Assembly: GCF_022581195.2 (NCBI RefSeq)
Contig: NC_061463.1
Span: 10,850,001 to 10,914,000 of the forward strand
Direction of reading: 5' to 3'
Length of the DNA: 64,000 nt
From: Helicoverpa zea
Lineage: Eukaryota > Arthropoda > Insecta > Lepidoptera > Noctuidae
In this document: one piece after another, positions 33,851 through 46,029 of the stretch
Layout of the letters: every line of letters starts with the position of its first letter
Numbering within the stretch: position 1 is the stretch's first letter
Program-made: the position numbers and the translations under genes
Notes under the pieces: generated by a model
Database searches by the model: none
Told to the model about the DNA's origin: nothing
The model's input: the letters and a program-made list of their open reading frames with translations, nothing else

Positions 33851-34399
33851 TGAGACGACGTGCGCGGAGACTGACGGTCACTTTGATTACGGCTGGACCT
33901 GCGAAGGGTTCACGACTATCCATGTCTATTTACCTCAATATGTATTATAGAAGAATAAGGACTGAGCGTGAACTTAATAGTTCACGGTCATAATTCAGGG
34001 TACATTGTAATTGTTTATCCAGTTGTCAATGAACTAGTAACACCATCGTCCATCAGTGCTATGTCCCTAAAAGTTACGCAGAATTTTATGCTCTTTTAAA
34101 TTTTCAGAATAAATATAATAAATCTTTTAAATGGTTTCGGCTGTAATTAATGGCATGTTCGCACACTCGCACCGACTAAAGAATGGCACTGAAGGCAATA
34201 AAAGTTTAATACAGCCGATGTAACATGGCGCACTTTGTTATTCCAGAAATAAGTGGACTTTACTCGCCCAAATCGTATCGCAGCACGGAAGTGCAATTCA
34301 AAGTATGCTAATTAAAACAACTTTAATTCAAAACGTATTTTTATTTGTAAACCTGTTCGTTAACAAGTGGGTGTAATAAAAAATCTATTAATTCAGTAG

Positions 34400-34640
34400 A
34401 GCGGTGCGTCTGTGTAGTGTGTGCCGGCGGCTGTGCACGGTAATTTGTCAAGTGCACGTTTCGCGCCAAAAGTGACGTTTCACAAATCTTCAAAATGGCG
34501 TGCGGTGGTAATTAAACGCGCGCAATAACTGGCCATAAAGCAAACGAAGCGCATTGATGACGCGCCGCCCGCGCTATTTTCAGCTCGCGACGCCGCCCGA
34601 CAAATGCTAACGGCCTCTAGGACACTCCAGCGAGCTACCA
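34400..34640. promoter_or_regulatory. CpG-rich block with E2F-type site
   Basis: Contains TTTCGCGCCAAAA (34459-34471), a full E2F consensus, then TGACGTTTCA, AAAATGGCG and GATGACGCGCCGCCCGCGC. The density of promoter-like motifs in 200 bp is unusual for this window. It may be a promoter or enhancer; the target gene is unknown. Confidence 0.4.
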
Positions 34641-35132
34641 GTCACCAGCGACACACCGCAACACTCATTCCTACATTTGTTTTTTCAATGTTGCCGCCAG
34701 GGTTAACATTCGCCGATCGATTTTATGACATAATGTGTCTAACCTTCCCGGCCACTGATTGGGGAATGGGACTTTATTGACTGTTTTTTTATTATTCTCT
34801 GAACGGTCGAGCCTTGTGTTATTGCTAACGATCCAAAATAGCGCGAACTTGTTGCAAATGAATCATTAATCTCCTTATGAACGTATAAACTTGAGTAAGC
34901 GTGGCATAGGATATGACTGCTTCTGTTATTGAAACAGAAAGATAATTTTAGAAGTAAGCCGTTTTAACGATTATTCTAAACAAGAAGATTACTTATGACG
35001 TAGTATGCATTTTTAAAGTGACCAGGTACACTAACGGTTACTGAAACTAGATTGAAAGTTTTGTCTGCATTTTAATTCAGCACTAATTGGAGCCTGATTA
35101 AAGTGATCAACAATCTAATTACTTTCAGATAC

Positions 35133-35282
35133 TTACATAAAACTGTCTGTCTGTCATACTTTCACTGTAACTATGCTGATTTTTATGAAATTCGGTGTGG
35201 TTTAAGCTAACTCTTGGAGACAAGCTTAAGATTTTTTGATGCGTGTCCTTAAAGGTACGGGCAAACCCGTTGGATGCAGCTA
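35133..35282 (+). repeat. Dispersed repeat fragment ending GCAGCTAGTT
   Basis: Starts with CTGTCTGTCTGTC and ends with GGGCAAACCCGTTGGATGCAGCTAGTT, resembling the degenerate end of the repeat at 28638-28898. Low divergence cannot be judged by eye. Confidence 0.4.
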
Positions 35283-35502
35283 GTTAAAATGTAAACAAGA
35301 AAAACCTATTGTGGGCGTATCTAAGCGAATTTATCTTGATATTTAGACTTATACTGTGAATTTTGACATTTAAAAATCTTTGAATTGACATTGCTGGGTG
35401 ATGTTCACCTACAGAAATAAAATAATTATCATCGTTTTGTTGCAGTAGGTTATTAGGCATTTAATTGTAAGCAGCTATATGACTAAACCTGGACTCCTTC
35501 TT

Positions 35503-35694
35503 TTTGTTTTTTTTTAACGACGTCAAAAATCATCAAATGACCCCTTCCGCTGTGGGTTAGCAGCGGAGAGGGAGTGTCATACTCTTACTGACTAAAAACC
35601 GTCGTGTTCCGTCATAGGCCTTTTATGTACCAGGGCCGCGGTATCTCTTTCGAACTACCCGCAGCCCCGGCTTCGAACAACCCGCAGCCCCGGC
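35503..35694 (-). repeat. LINE 3' tail, 192 bp, with perfect 16-bp target duplication
   Basis: Flanked by ACCTGGACTCCTTCTT on both sides (35487-35502 and 35695-35710). On the minus strand it ends in an A-rich tail after GACGTCGTT. A partner in the opposite orientation lies at 37372-37520. A perfect long duplication and A-tail are hallmarks of target-primed reverse transcription. Confidence 0.85.
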
Positions 35695-36219
35695 ACCTGG
35701 ACTCCTTCTTGCTTAGGAAATAAGTTTGTTTGGTCAATGTTATTATTTGTAAAGCAGTTAAGGTAGTCAAAAACAAAAAGTTTCCACAGAGTATCTATGT
35801 TTTAATTTTGTTTCTAGACATCCTGAAAATAGAGTGAATTTAATACCATAGATGACGATTAAAATGGCATAAACTTCGAGGGCATGGAAATGAAGTTGCG
35901 GGAAAACCCGGTGGACAAATTATTATTGGTTGCAGTTATTAGCTTCATTTCATCTTTAGTCAACGCGAAATATCTAACACGTGTATTATCCCAGACATGT
36001 AAATAAGTAATTTCACTATTTTAATCCAAGCGTTTTATTGAACCGTACATATCGAAATTATCATATCATTATCATACAAATTATATTAACATTAACAGTT
36101 AATTTCGCCAATGTACCGAAAACATTTTGATCTATCGACTCTTGAACATTTAATTAATTAACGGCCATTCTCGATAATCTATTTGTTATTTTGCTTACTA
36201 GAGACGAACTTTTAACATC

Positions 36220-36572
36220 AGCATCGTCATCATCATCATCTCTCGAGCCTTTTTCACAACTATGTTGGGGTCGGCTTCCAGTCTAACCAGATGCAGCTGA
36301 GTACCAGTACTTTACAAGGAGCAACTTATCGACTTCCTCAACCCAGTTACCCGGGCAAGCCAATACCCCTTGGTTAGACTGGTGTCAGACTTAAATGTCA
36401 AATTTAACATGTTCAATGACATGCCAGGACCTACAGTTTAACGTGCCATCTGAAACACCACCGAACACACAAACTTAGAAAAGTTGCATTTGTACCGGTC
36501 CTGGAATTGAACCCACGCCCTCATACTTGAGAGGTTGCTTCTTTATCCACTCGGCCACCACGACGTCACGAC
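36220..36572 (-). repeat. SINE, full length, minus orientation
   Basis: The reverse complement starts GTCGTGGTGGCCGAGTGG (A box), then GGGTTCAATTCC (B box), then the body shared with 29260-29640, and ends in (ATG)n at 36225-36240. This is the best-preserved copy of this family in the window. Confidence 0.9.
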
Positions 36573-36574
36573 AT

Positions 36575-37370
36575 TAGCCTCATACAAGTAATTCAAAACA
36601 AAATTTCAGTAAATTCGATCGGCAGTAAGTAATCATTAAGTTCGAGACAAACGACGCTCGATCCATATTTCATCTATATTTCTTCAGGGGTTTTGTTAAG
36701 AGAAAGAAATTATCCACTAGATTCTTTATTCAATTAATCTAATCAATATAGATTGCTTGTGGTTAATTATAATGATGAGTCGACTGCAAAGAATTTCTGT
36801 ACAACCTGATCAGTTTGATAGAGGCATGTACCTACAACATAAAAGTAGATACTCAATGCATATTACAGGAATTGAAAATCCATATTTCCATTAAAAAATA
36901 GTTACATCGAATCTACCAAATCCATTATGTAACAAAAATATTTCCAATACAGCAATAATAAAACGAAAAAAAAAACAATCACTCCATTATCTGTGCAGTT
37001 TTTGTGCAACAGACAACAAAAAAGTCCCGCCAAAATCACCATAAATAAATACTGCATATTTTTTAATATTTTAGGTACCTGGGAACTAGACTGACTAGTT
37101 TTAATAATGAATCATTTCGACTCAGGGTCACTCTCGGACTTCTTAGAAGGATAAAGTGTTCATTAATTTATATTTCATTTGGTCATCGAGGTAGGAAGCG
37201 GTATGCAGTATTTATAATTATTATTTTTAATTTTTGAGGACTTTTGTCCATGGTGTACCATCATGTAACTACGGTGTGTGCACCATAAGACGATAACCAA
37301 GCCATAATCGGACGTCAAATAGCCTAACAATAGTTCAAACCTGTATTTGAGGGCTGGTTATTGCTGGGTC
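36575..37370. other. Non-coding, nothing specific seen
   Basis: AT-rich. No recognised repeats or coding sequence. Confidence 0.35.
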
Positions 37371-37371
37371 T

Positions 37372-37520
37372 AGGGGGATTTTTCGAAAGAGTTACCGCGA
37401 CCTTGGTACATAAAGGGCTTCAGAAGGAACATGACGAGTTTCAGTCAGTAAGAGTCTGACACTCCCTCACGCTATCCCACAGCGAGAGGAGTCATTTGAT
37501 GATTTCCCAGCAGAAAAGGG
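37372..37520 (+). repeat. LINE 3' tail fragment, partner of 35503-35694
   Basis: Shares GTACATAAAGGGC/GGCC, AGTCAGTAAGAGT, TGACACTCCCTC and GTCATTTGATGATTT with the copy at 35.5 kb, in the opposite orientation. The tail is less clear. Confidence 0.75.
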
Positions 37521-37524
37521 GCTG

Positions 37525-38690
37525 GTTATGAATTTAATTATCGTAATAGTCATTTTAGTTACATAGTGCCATCCGTAACGTATCTGATGTCAAAAATCCA
37601 GCAAAATTAATCTATCTATATCATGTCATTATTTTTCGACATTCGCTTAACATGAAAGTATACCAGACGGATGGTTAGCCAGACAGTTACTTTTGCAGTT
37701 ATAATTTATAAGACTTACTACTATCAACTATTAAGGATTTAGCCATCAAGATAAGAAGTATTAATATTATTAGCCATTTGTTGGTACAAATAGCTTATTA
37801 CTCTAGTTCCGAACATTCAATTGAGAATGAAAGTAAGTATCTACTAGACGGCGTGGGCGCAGGTCGATCTATTTTTCATTTTAATGCTTTTGTAGCACAT
37901 AATTAACTAGGTTTTTAGATGGTTCGTCTCCTGTAATAACTACCCCTAGTATCCGTATAAAAATAGCACAAGTATATGTTTCCTTGATAACTGGGGTATT
38001 TAACACTAAAATATTTTTTCAAAACTTTTCAGGAGTCTCTGGTACTAGCGCTAGTTTGCGCTAAAAACGCGCACAAACTTCATCTTTATAATATTAGTAG
38101 CTAGAGTTATGCATAGAATTTTGTTCATTTCCGATATCATTATAATAACACGAAGGTTGTTTCCTTTTACGTTTCCATAAATGAAGCTTAGGGATTTTAC
38201 TTAAATTAACGTTTTTTTTAATTGCAATATGTAGAATATAAAGAATATGCATTCTAAATAATCCCTCCAAGTAAACGTAAATGTCTATCGAAATTCCAGC
38301 TATAGAAGTCTACTATTTGTCTATCATAAATCTAAAGTAGATGTCAAACATAAAAAAGTGGATTTCGATGCAACTGTCCGTCAGGATTTATCTCTATCTG
38401 TCAGAATGAATTTTATTTGCAATTCTGACTACAATTCAAGCTTTCACTGATGAATATATTAGCTGAAAAATGTTATTTAGACGAAACTTCATATAGGTAA
38501 GCTGTCATCATCTGCCTTTTATTGTTCCACTACTGGTGACAAGCCTCTTCTTATACAGAGAAGGAATGAGCGTTTATCACCACGCTTACTCAAGGCAGAT
38601 TGGCGATTTCAGACTTTTAAACTCAAGATCTTCCTGTACGCCTTTTTTGTTAGGAAGGACATATCATAACATAGAAAAGTTACATTGTTA
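37525..38690. other. Non-coding, nothing specific seen
   Basis: AT-rich. No recognised repeats or coding sequence. Confidence 0.35.
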
Positions 38691-38700
38691 CTCTCCTGAC

Positions 38701-39440
38701 TAGGGAATGCAATCCCGACTCGAGATTGCAAATTCGGGATCCCGCGGGATTAGAAATATCAATCCCGCGGGATCCCGGAATTTTCGGGATCCCGTCTAAT
38801 TTAAAAAAAAATTGAATTCAGATGACTGAAAAAGCTGTATGTCTGATAACTGCTTGTTTGTGATAGTGAGGTTAATTAAAATAACATATTACTCGAAAGA
38901 AAATAAAAACCTTTATTCTTTAATCTTACCAACTAAATAATAATCAGGTTGTAAGGAAATTAACGTAGGTAAATTAGGTAATCAAAACAATAAGCTTATT
39001 TCAAGGGAATTAGTAAAAAGAGTGATTTTGAAAATGACTCCTTAAAAAACAAAGTGTATTAATAGTTTCATCTGCTAAACGGCATCTAATGTCCGTTGCA
39101 ATGTACCCCGCTGCTGAGAATGCCCTCTCCGACTCAACGCTGGTTGGCAACAGCGTGGCGAAGCAATTATATGCAAACTGCAAAAATCGCCCCCTTGTTC
39201 CTCCACACTCAAGCAAATCCATTTCTTTTTTAATGGTAGATTCTAATTTTTCTAAGCTCGTGGACGTATATACAGGTGCAAAAGGACTTGGTTGTGTGTG
39301 TGTTGCGTCACTGACCATTGCCGCCCAATCCCGTCAATCTCGAACGGGATCTCGTCATATGATGCGTCGGGATTGATCCCGAAAAATTACACGAGATCTC
39401 GCGAGATCGGGATCCCGCGGGATCGGGATTGCATTCCCTA
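38701..39440 (-). mobile_element. hAT transposon deletion derivative, 740 bp, both ends intact
   Basis: Perfect 18-bp terminal inverted repeats (TAGGGAATGCAATCCCGA) and a perfect 8-bp target duplication CTCCTGAC (38693-38700 and 39441-39448). Both subterminal regions carry repeated GGGATCCCG and CCCGCGGG palindromes, plausible transposase-binding sites. Only the transposase C-terminus remains inside. The intact ends and perfect duplication point to a fairly recent, probably trans-mobilised insertion. Confidence 0.95.
39010..39318 (-). pseudogene. hAT transposase C-terminal dimerisation domain (remnant)
   Basis: An open frame of 102 codons. Residues about 54-95 carry the hAT C-terminal signature: LLPTSVESERAFSAAG, then RLADETINTLCFLR. 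This part normally mediates transposase dimerisation. The N-terminal zinc finger and the catalytic DDE core are missing, so no active enzyme can come from it. Expressed alone it could at most interfere with a full-length transposase; that is speculation. Confidence 0.9.
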
Positions 39441-39449
39441 CTCCTGACC

Positions 39450-40680
39450 AGGAATCGATCCTGTACACTCATGCTCGAGAGGTAGTGTATGAAGAGCTTT
39501 TCCTGTTTTTATCCAGAAGCGTGAATTGCTACTTTTTTATACAGCTAAAACCGCAGGAAATAGAAAGTAAGTAATAATTAGGGAGGGGCAATTCTAGTCT
39601 CCCTGTTCGCGTCTATTTTCAGATAATTATCAGCCGACGGACGTTCCTGCCTACGCCTCATACGATTTATATGTCTCACTTAATTATTAGTAGTTTTAAC
39701 TTCTCGGAATGTCCTTGCTAGTGGGATAGGATTATTTTTATGCCGAGTCTACGTGATGGTTAGTAGGTGCTGATTCATCATTTGAAGTGCGTTTAAAAAC
39801 TATCGACCGTTTTTTAAGAGGGTCGCATCACTAGTTTGTCTTGGAGATTATTTTTTTCAGAATAAAATACGTAATAAGATACTTCATCTTAATTACCCAT
39901 ATGTAATAATAATTATTTTAAAAACTACCCCTATGTCCGTCTACACGCAAATCTCAATTTAATTTATGAACACCAAATATCTAAGTTGAAATAAATATAT
40001 TCGTATTCCAAGTGTCATAACCGTATTGGAATGCCATAAAAATAACAGTTCAACCTAGAAGATTATTGTTTTCTTAACTAGACTTGAAAAAGCACATTTG
40101 CTTATCTACAAACGCAATACTACCCCCCATTCAAGTCCTGGCAGGTAATATTAAAGCACCTTATAGAACCTTATTTTCGAATCAATAAAAAAACTACCTA
40201 TTTTACTACACACAAAAAAAGTTCCGTCATCTATTTTCTAAATTCACAAAAGGAACACAGCATGGAGATCGGTGGAGTCATAGAGAGGTGCTTCTATGAA
40301 ATTATGCGACGTCGGGCGTGCTGAAGTCTCGGCCTACCTGGAGTGGCCAGACTTAATTGAGTGCAGGACGTAACGATCTGTGTTGTGGTCTGTGCTTGGG
40401 TAAAAGAGGTTGTAAGTTGGTGTTATTTATATATGGTGGTTGTTAGTGAGTGATATCTTTTTAAATGCCTGTGAATTGTTACTTTTGACATTTAAATATT
40501 ATTATCATCAGATAACTTTTTATTAATGACATTCTTTTTATTGACATTTATATGTTATATGTTATAATTGTATTTTTTTTTAATTTATTATTATTATTGT
40601 AAATGTGAGTATCGTGTATGCGAGCAACATTATATATTCGTATAACATAAATACTGTCTGGCGGGTTTGAGTAATTTTGA
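39450..40680. other. Non-coding, nothing specific seen
   Basis: AT-rich sequence. No recognised coding frame. Confidence 0.35.
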
Positions 40681-40689
40681 ATGGCCTAC

Positions 40690-41060
40690 GCAAATGTTCT
40701 GCAGATCTGGTATCGTCGTGTGACAGGTCGTTGAGCTCCCTAAGATATGGTTGAGCTACACGACGACTGATGCATGCGTGCCGTCTGTTGGGACTGGTCA
40801 GCTCCAGCCTGATGTGGCTCTTTCCTCAAAAGGCCATTCCAGACCGCGTACATGGTGACACTCACACATAATTATTTCATGTATAACATGTTTGGACTTT
40901 AAAGGAGACTATGACCCTTGAGTTTGTTTCGGCGTTTCTTCTCAGGGATCAGTCAGTTAGGAAATGCCGGCCTCAGCGTTCTTAAAATGACGTGTAAAAG
41001 TGATGTAATGTCCAACTTGCAAAATAAACAATTTCATTTCATTTCATTTCATTTCATTTG
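40690..41060 (+). repeat. LINE 3' end with (ATTTC)n tail
   Basis: The 3' UTR of a non-LTR element: GC-moderate sequence ending GCAAAATAAACA followed by a perfect (ATTTC)n tail at 41031-41059. The left boundary is approximate and no reverse-transcriptase frame remains. Confidence 0.65.
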
Positions 41061-41146
41061 TTGTGAAGGCCATTTTTTGGATTCCTGGAGAAGTTGCTGC
41101 TAAGTTTGTGGATTTTTGGAAAAGTGGTTATCACTACATAGTATAA

Positions 41147-41336
41147 AACAAAGTCACTTTTTCTGTCCCAATGTCCCTTTGTACGCTTAAATCTTCAAAA
41201 CTACGTAACCGATTTTCATGCGGTTTTTTTAATAGATAGAGTGATTGAAGAGGAAGGTTTATTTGTATAATAACATTAATTAAATAGTGGGTAAATACTG
41301 TTATCCCGTGCGAAGCTGGGGCCGGGTCGGGCTAAT
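41147..41336 (+). repeat. Dispersed repeat, partner of 31258-31395
   Basis: Begins CATAGTATAAAACAAAGTCAC and ends near CCCGTGCGAAGCTGGGGCC. The left 130 bp match the inverted copy at 31.3 kb. Confidence 0.75.
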
Positions 41337-41582
41337 ACGTTATAAGTCGGAAATGCTTTACCTACGAAAGTAAGTGAGCTAAATACATTTTTTTAAGAGA
41401 TTTGAAATCAGTAATCGATTGCTTGGCATAATAAACAACTATCGTCATATCAGAATCTGTCGATTAGAAAGAAACAGGAAAATACCAGAAAACACCAGTT
41501 TTACATGACCAAGAATTGAAGCTTTTCCTTATTAGTCATGCTGCATATTTTAAAGTTTATCGCTAGTTATGTAATGACTTAG

Positions 41583-42003
41583 TCTAGAACGGTATCATTG
41601 AGACGTGAAACGCCTCATAGATGGCGCTTAAGTCGTAAAGGCTGAATTATTTTTACTAGATATTTTTTAAATATTTTCAGGGACCATGTTAATGTTGTAA
41701 AAGTTTAAATAATTATTTTTTCATTGCTTGATCAGCTTTACTAATTTTTAACCTAATATTGTATAAGTTTAAGTAGCTCTATTTTTTGTGTTAGCTTAAT
41801 AGACTTTAATGTAATTTAGAATGGATGTTGATTGAATCTTGAGATAGGATATAAAATAGAAATAATGGATGTGGTTTATAAGGTTTAAGTGTGAAAATGC
41901 GAGCTATGTAATATTACAATAAAACGTCTAAAGCAGTATCATTGAGACGTGAACACCGCACAGAGGGCGCTCGAGTGCTACATGGTGTATTTTTACCAGA
42001 TTA
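41583..42003. repeat. Two direct repeats of about 75 bp, about 344 bp apart
   Basis: 41583-41660 and 41927-42003 share GTCTA, then GTATCATTGAGACGTGAA, then CA-AGA-GGCGCT, then TTTTTACTAGAT or TTTTTACCAGAT. The 265 bp between them is AT-rich and non-coding. It could be a small element with terminal direct repeats or a local duplication. Confidence 0.7.
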
Positions 42004-42009
42004 TGCACC

Positions 42010-45000
42010 ACGAGCTTCCCGGCGAAGCGTGATGAAGAGTACCTACTTGATTGTTATATCACCCTGTATAGCTTTATGTTGGTTTTAAGTGAAGTTAGTT
42101 ATTTTTTTGGAAAAGTACTAAAAGACTTAATAATGAAAAGTAGCTCTGCTCAAGGTGTTAAAGTATTTTCTATAAACCAATTTTCTTTTATAATAAAAAA
42201 ATAGAAAGTACCATCTACCATTGTGTACATTGTTTAAGTTAATGATTTCCCTCAAACATCCAACCATTAAAGATTACAAAATCAGCTCATAATAACAAAA
42301 AAATACACAGAGGACACATATCACAAAACAAAACCAAAAACTAAAAAAAAACGAAGATCAATATCAAATTAATTAACGATACACATCGTGTTCTTATGCT
42401 TAATTCTACAAAAATAAAACATACCATTAAAAGCTAATACCGAAGCTTGCGTGCTAACTTCAAGTCGTTAAATTAAAAAGTAAAAGCTATAAATAAGGTT
42501 GCGAGCCAATGAACCTTTTTTGTAACTTAACACGCAAACTTCTGTGTAAGTGTTGCATACTGCAACTGGTTAGCGAATGTTTTATTGAAGCCCTAATAAT
42601 GTCTTTGGATTTTAGTTTTTTTTTGAGTAAAAAAACTTTGGATTTGTTGGTTGTTTCAATCTTTCAGGCTTTTTTAAAGCACTCGCAAGTGTATCCTATG
42701 AATAATTTGTATCCTAATAATACTTTATGATGACGTTAGTAGGTATATTATCTTAATTCCTCGCATATACTAAAAAATAAACGTTTCACGATATATTCGA
42801 TTGTTGGGGACAGAACATGAATGTCATTAAACAAAAATACAACAGTATGATTCAAAATATTGATTTGTGCCCGAATCGAATCTGCGACACGCAAACCGGC
42901 AGTTGACGTATCGAGGATTGTGTTATCAGGGACCAATTTTATAACTTGTACATTAAGTATAAAGTATAAGTTAACTCATATAAGGTAAAACACTAACAAA
43001 AATAATTAAAACCACACAGAACAACTTGGAAAACAGAAAAAACACAAACATGTCAGCAAGTTTCTTAAAAGCCGAATTTCTTTCACGCGAAATCCGTCAA
43101 AAGAAAAACTAAGCGTTTTCCATAACGTTCGTATACAAAGAGAATTCTTAAAAACATCTAGGTCTTGGCAAAATAAACCTTAACAGGTAAGACTTAAGGG
43201 CTTTTACGAATGCATAAAGACGGTCATTAAAAGAACCTCATTCGTGGATTGATAAAGGAAAATGGGCCTTATGTGTGGTAGTAATAAGGTCGGTGCAGGT
43301 GTTCCGAGGTGGCGTCTTGCGAGGTCAACGGCCTCTGAAAGCTGAACATTTCAGAAGTTTGACACGGCATCACTTCCTGTAGCATTAAGTGTTAGAATGT
43401 CGTGCATTTTTGTGTTCAACTTTTTTTAAATGCATTGTTTTTCTTAATGAGGTTTTTTCTTCGTTGCTACGGTGCTACGTGATTTCAGCGTCTTTAAAAG
43501 AGTTTAGTTTTAAGGATTACAGTAATTTCTTAAAAACCATTTAAATGTTATACCTTATTACGTAATTTCATATCTGCACTACTGATGACTATGTTTCCCA
43601 CTTTTGAGGAAATCCCGAAAATATAAATATTACCTACTACAATCTCTAGTAAACAAGCATAGACTACAACTAATACAATGGTACAACTCACTTTCCTGGA
43701 CTAACTGATTTGTCAGTTACAAACTCAGCTAGCTTCGCTTTTCAGTCACATTACTTAGGGCTGACACAATATTAGAAAATTTTAATCTTTTAAACTAGAG
43801 ATCAATTTTGAAGAATGAAACATGATTATTTGGTAATTCATTGTGTGCAATTCTTATTAATTAACTTGTAGTTGTTTTAAGTGATAAGAAAACCTGCACA
43901 TTGTATTAATTATTACAATAGTCAGGTCATTTCAGGTTTTAAAATCCAACAGATGCATAGATAAACACTTTATGTAATTAATTTATTTTACATAATTAAT
44001 TGCACGTTTTATTATCACCACTATTTAACTTAATTAAATATCCTTACTATGATCCACAGGTACAAATTAAATTTATATTTTTCAGTTAAAAAATCTGGAG
44101 ATTAATCTCAAGACCAGCATCCCTACTGATAACGTACCTCGGTATGCAACTTTCGCTTTCGGGACGCGAACTGCAACTTTACAATGTCAGTCGTTCATTA
44201 ACTATTTACTGAGCCTACGTGCTTTCAGTTTTCAAGGCCGATGTACCAAAGTTCAATGTTTCAACTTAAATTATTGTTTGAGTTATTTTCTTCCATTGTT
44301 TTAGACTTAATATTCAGATTTGTTTAGGGCCCATGTAATCCAGGGCCGATGTTCTACAATGGTCTAGTTGCAATTTGTAAAAAGGTGTTATAGGTGCAAA
44401 GAAACTTTTAAATTATATAGAGCAGTTTAACACTAACAATTTTGTGAATTGTATTCCATAAAGGAACAGTCGTTATTGGAAAGAAAGTAGCTTTTCTTAT
44501 AAGGAATGATAAGCACATTTTCCGTTCTCCTATCAAGACCTAATCTTCGCACCATAGACTGTCTTACTATAGACAAGATTGCAAGTGACCTTGTATCGAG
44601 TGCTGTTAACTTTAAGTTCCGATAAAATTATCTTTAAAACCTGTCATGTAATTACAAAAAACAGACCACATGACATTAATTGCTTAATTAGTCCAAACAT
44701 TTCGTTATGTCGCCCCTAAAAGCTTATTATTTGCAGTGTCCACCGGCCGCCATTACGTCGGCCATTTTTCAATTATGCCAAATGTGTATGGAGTATAAAT
44801 CATTGTATGTATGTTAATGTATGGCTATGTGCGAGGGTGGGGGGTGGTATGTAAACAGCCAGTCTGTTTAATTTGTAAACGGAATCGAGATATACGAACT
44901 CTATAGCCAATATTAAAAAAAAAAAAACTGCAGCGGTAGAAAATTTTTATGCGTTCGGATATTTTTATGAGTGGCGACGGCTCGGTTTATGGATTGAAAC

Positions 45001-45190
45001 GTAATCGGACGGATTCTATTGAATTTCGTGGCTTTTATAGCTCCCCCTATAGATCTATGCATTAAATATGAATCTGCTGTGGCATGCAATTTGAATATAT
45101 TTATAAGTATAACTGTATAATTGATTTGCGTGTAGGATAAAACGTTCCTCTACCTGTGGTAAAAGCCGCGTCCTGATTATGAAATTGTCC
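42010..45190. other. Non-coding, no gene seen
   Basis: AT-rich. A GGCCGCCATTACG and GGCCATTTTTC pair near 44745-44770 is promoter-like. A minus-strand GAAA followed by GTGAGT near 43690 has no supporting exon. No transposon was recognised. Confidence 0.35.
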
Positions 45191-45197
45191 GGTGTGT

Positions 45198-46026
45198 ATT
45201 CTTATTCTTATTCTTTATTGCACACTAAACAGTAAATACATACGGGATACAGACAGTTATGTACAACGGCGAGCTTAACCCAGAATTGGGTTCTCTTACA
45301 GCCAACCTTAAAGCGATAGAGATATTCGATAGAGGTAGGGTCAATTATATGTGCACAACAAATATGAAATACTAAACAAATATTAAATAACAATAAACTA
45401 AACATATGTATGTAGTAGAGCTACACAGTATATAAACATAATACATATAGAATATAATATATATGTAATATAATATAATATATATATATATAAGAATAGA
45501 AATATCATCTTGATAAATAGTATTCCTTTACTCGTCTCTTAAATGCATCCAACGATTGGCTTTCGCGTATCGAGTGTGGAAGGGAATTCCACAGTCTCAC
45601 AGCACGAACAGTGAACGATCCATCATAGCGGCTCGTAGTGTGGGAAGGGACACGAAGAAGGAGAGATGAGGAAGTGCGACAAGGTTTGCCTCTCGGAACA
45701 AGAAACTCAAAACGTTCCCGAAGATAACTTGGTGAGAAGGGATTATACAGAAGAGAGAAAAGAAAAGAAAGTATGTGAGCATCTCGACGCCGCCGAATAG
45801 GCAGCCACTTCAGCCGACTCCGAAACTCCGACACGTGGTCGTACTTTCTGAGCCCGAAAATGAAGCGAATGCACAGATTCTGCAGACGTTCAAGCTTATC
45901 TAGAAGTTCCTCAGTCGCATTAAGGAAACAGACATCAGCATAATCTAAAAGAGGGAGAAGAAGCGACTGAGCAAGAGTAATTTTTGTTGAAAATTTTTGT
46001 AATGGTTTGGTGTAGAACTTTATCAT
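45198..46026 (-). mobile_element. 5'-truncated LINE with reverse-transcriptase ORF C-terminus
   Basis: Minus orientation. Open frame 46026-45505, then about 285 bp of 3' UTR ending in a (GAATAA)n tail at 45199-45219. The element lacks everything upstream of the C-terminal part of its second reading frame. It is of the CR1/Jockey-like group, judging from the C-terminal motif. Confidence 0.85.
45505..46026 (-). pseudogene. LINE ORF2 C-terminal fragment (173 aa)
   Basis: An intact frame of 173 codons to a stop. It shows the segment after the reverse-transcriptase catalytic core: LLLPLLDYADVCF, a Leu-rich helix (LLDKLERLQNLCIRFI), then the typical C-terminal block RLWNSLPHSIRESQSLDAFKR. The YxDD catalytic motif and the endonuclease lie upstream of the truncation and are absent, so it is inactive. 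The uninterrupted frame suggests a young insertion. Confidence 0.85.
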
Positions 46027-46029
46027 CAG

